64,000 nucleotides of DNA from Janthinobacterium agaricidamnosum NBRC 102515 = DSM 9628. GTDB lineage: Bacteria; Pseudomonadota; Gammaproteobacteria; Burkholderiales; Burkholderiaceae_D. This document shows, in pieces, positions 63,098 to 64,000 of this stretch. The position numbers were made by a program, and so were the translations under genes. The notes under the pieces are model-generated. The model was not told where the DNA came from and did not search any database. It worked only from the letters and a program-made list of their open reading frames with translations. Each line of letters starts with the position of its first letter. The first letter of the stretch is position 1. Location: the NCBI RefSeq assembly GCF_000723165.1, contig NZ_HG322949.1, forward strand, positions 326,543 through 390,542. Reading direction: 5' to 3'.

Positions 63098-64000
63098 ATG
63101 AGCCAGTTATTCACGCCCTACACATTGGGGCCGCTGCACGTCAAAAACCGCATCGCCATCGCGCCGATGTGCCAGTATTCCGCCGCCGCCGGCGACGCCA
63201 CCGACTGGCACATGATCCACCTGGGCCACCTGGCCTTGTCCGGCGCCGGTCTGCTGATGACGGAAGCGACGGCGGTGTCGGCCGAGGGCCGCATCTCGGC
63301 GCTGGACCTGGGCTTGTGGTCGGACAGTAACCAGGCCGCGCTGGCCAGGGTGGTGCGGGCGATCCGCGCCCACGCGGCAATCCCGCTGGTGGTGCAACTG
63401 GGGCATGCCGGGCGCAAGGCGTCCAGCCGCGCGCCATGGCAGGGCGGCGCTTGCGTCCATGTCGAAGAGGGCGGCTGGCAGACGGTGGCGCCGTCGGCGC
63501 TGCCGCACGCGCCTGGCGAAACGGTGCCGCTGGCGCTCGATGCCGATGGCTTGCGGCGCGTCAAAGAACAATTCGCCGCCGCCGCCAAACGGGTCCATGC
63601 GCTGGGTATCGAGGGCATCGAACTGCATGCGGCGCACGGCTATTTGCTGCACCAGTTCCTGTCGCCGATCGCCAACCAGCGCGATGACGCATATGGCGGC
63701 ACGCTGGAAAACCGCATGCGCTTTCCGCTCGAGGTGTTCGAGGCGGTGCGCCGGGCCGTGCCGCCGGAAGTCGCGCTCGGCGTGCGCATTTCCGCCACCG
63801 ACTGGGTCGATGGCGGCTGGGATATCGAGCAAAGCGTGGTCTTTGCGCAGGCGCTGAAACGGGCCGGCGCCCACTTTATCCACGTGTCGAGCGGCGGTAT
63901 TTCGCCGTTGCAGCAAATTCCATTGCGTCCCGGTTACCAGGTGGAATTCGCGGCGCGCATCAAGCGCGAAACCGGCTTGCCGACCATCAGCGTCGGCTTG
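63098..64000 (+). CDS. NADH:flavin oxidoreductase, Old Yellow Enzyme family (cut by the right edge)
   Basis: The first 301 residues of an FMN enzyme of the YqjM/xenobiotic reductase class. It has RIAIAPMCQYSAA near residue 20 with the class-typical Cys, VVQLGHAGRKASS near 100, ELHAAHGYLLHQFLSPIANQR near 175 and FIHVSSGG near 264. The frame is open to the end of the window, where about 60-70 residues should still follow. CCGGAGATCC precedes the ATG. The family reduces activated C=C bonds. Confidence 0.92.
   Translation, partial: MSQLFTPYTLGPLHVKNRIAIAPMCQYSAAAGDATDWHMIHLGHLALSGAGLLMTEATAVSAEGRISALDLGLWSDSNQAALARVVRAIRAHAAIPLVVQLGHAGRKASSRAPWQGGACVHVEEGGWQTVAPSALPHAPGETVPLALDADGLRRVKEQFAAAAKRVHALGIEGIELHAAHGYLLHQFLSPIANQRDDAYGGTLENRMRFPLEVFEAVRRAVPPEVALGVRISATDWVDGGWDIEQSVVFAQALKRAGAHFIHVSSGGISPLQQIPLRPGYQVEFAARIKRETGLPTISVGL

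Overview
The window is a chromosomal segment of a GC-rich betaproteobacterium. Gene content suggests Oxalobacteraceae (Janthinobacterium, Duganella, Massilia or Herbaspirillum type). The evidence is the 5S rRNA sequence, a PagL-like lipid A deacylase, Burkholderiales-type general porin, PcaK/PcaR genes, the queA-tgt-yajC-secD-secF order and a complete arginine succinyltransferase pathway. The genus assignment is inference.

Layout. 1-200: the 3' end of an rRNA operon (5S rRNA and terminator). 284-6419: outer-membrane lipid A deacylase, a beta-hydroxyacid dehydrogenase, an M20 amidohydrolase, a molybdopterin oxidoreductase and a lipoprotein aminopeptidase. 6739-10187: two tandem long-chain acyl-CoA synthetases. 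10252-17711: an aromatic catabolism block with an IclR regulator (PcaR), pcaIJF, a general porin, an aromatic acid transporter (PcaK) and a small periplasmic Cache protein. Three promoters here carry the same pair of 15-bp boxes at exactly 19-bp spacing, so the block looks like one PcaR regulon. Degenerate IS5-family transposase pieces lie on both sides of the porin, and a probable tannase/feruloyl esterase remnant lies at the far end. 18061-20416: an acyl-CoA thioesterase and an Atm1-type ABC exporter. 20617-23894: the gltIJKL glutamate/aspartate importer, with a 158-bp MITE-like element inserted exactly at the gltL stop codon. 24112-29627: a GNAT enzyme and a fructose-type (Frc) ABC importer with its own kinase and LacI regulator, headed by a 30-bp perfect palindrome.

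29705-34630: pyrC, a DUF3025 protein, a Gfo/Idh/MocA oxidoreductase and recG. 34797-40516: queA, tgt, yajC, secD, secF (tRNA queuosine synthesis and protein export). 40611-47225: regulators and accessory genes: a WYL regulator, GST, AlkC-like repair protein, HDOD protein, MarR regulator and EamA transporter. This part includes an AT-rich insertion-like patch with an octamer repeat and an unrecognised, repeat-bearing disordered protein. It also holds two near-identical 60-bp modules ending in terminators. 47288-60609: an ArgR (AraC-type) regulator and the arginine succinyltransferase operon astC-aruF-aruG-astD-astB, then a 180-kDa-type NAD-glutamate dehydrogenase, then astE. The operon thus takes arginine to glutamate and on to 2-oxoglutarate. 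60778-64000: DUF2167, DUF1993 and glycine-zipper proteins, and an Old Yellow Enzyme cut by the right edge.

No tRNA gene, CRISPR array, prophage or complete insertion sequence was seen. The strongest candidates for something not routinely annotated are the shared 19-bp-spaced operator pairs, the broken IS5 copy around the porin, the stop-codon MITE, the duplicated RNA-like module around alkC, and the octamer-repeat gene at 43629.
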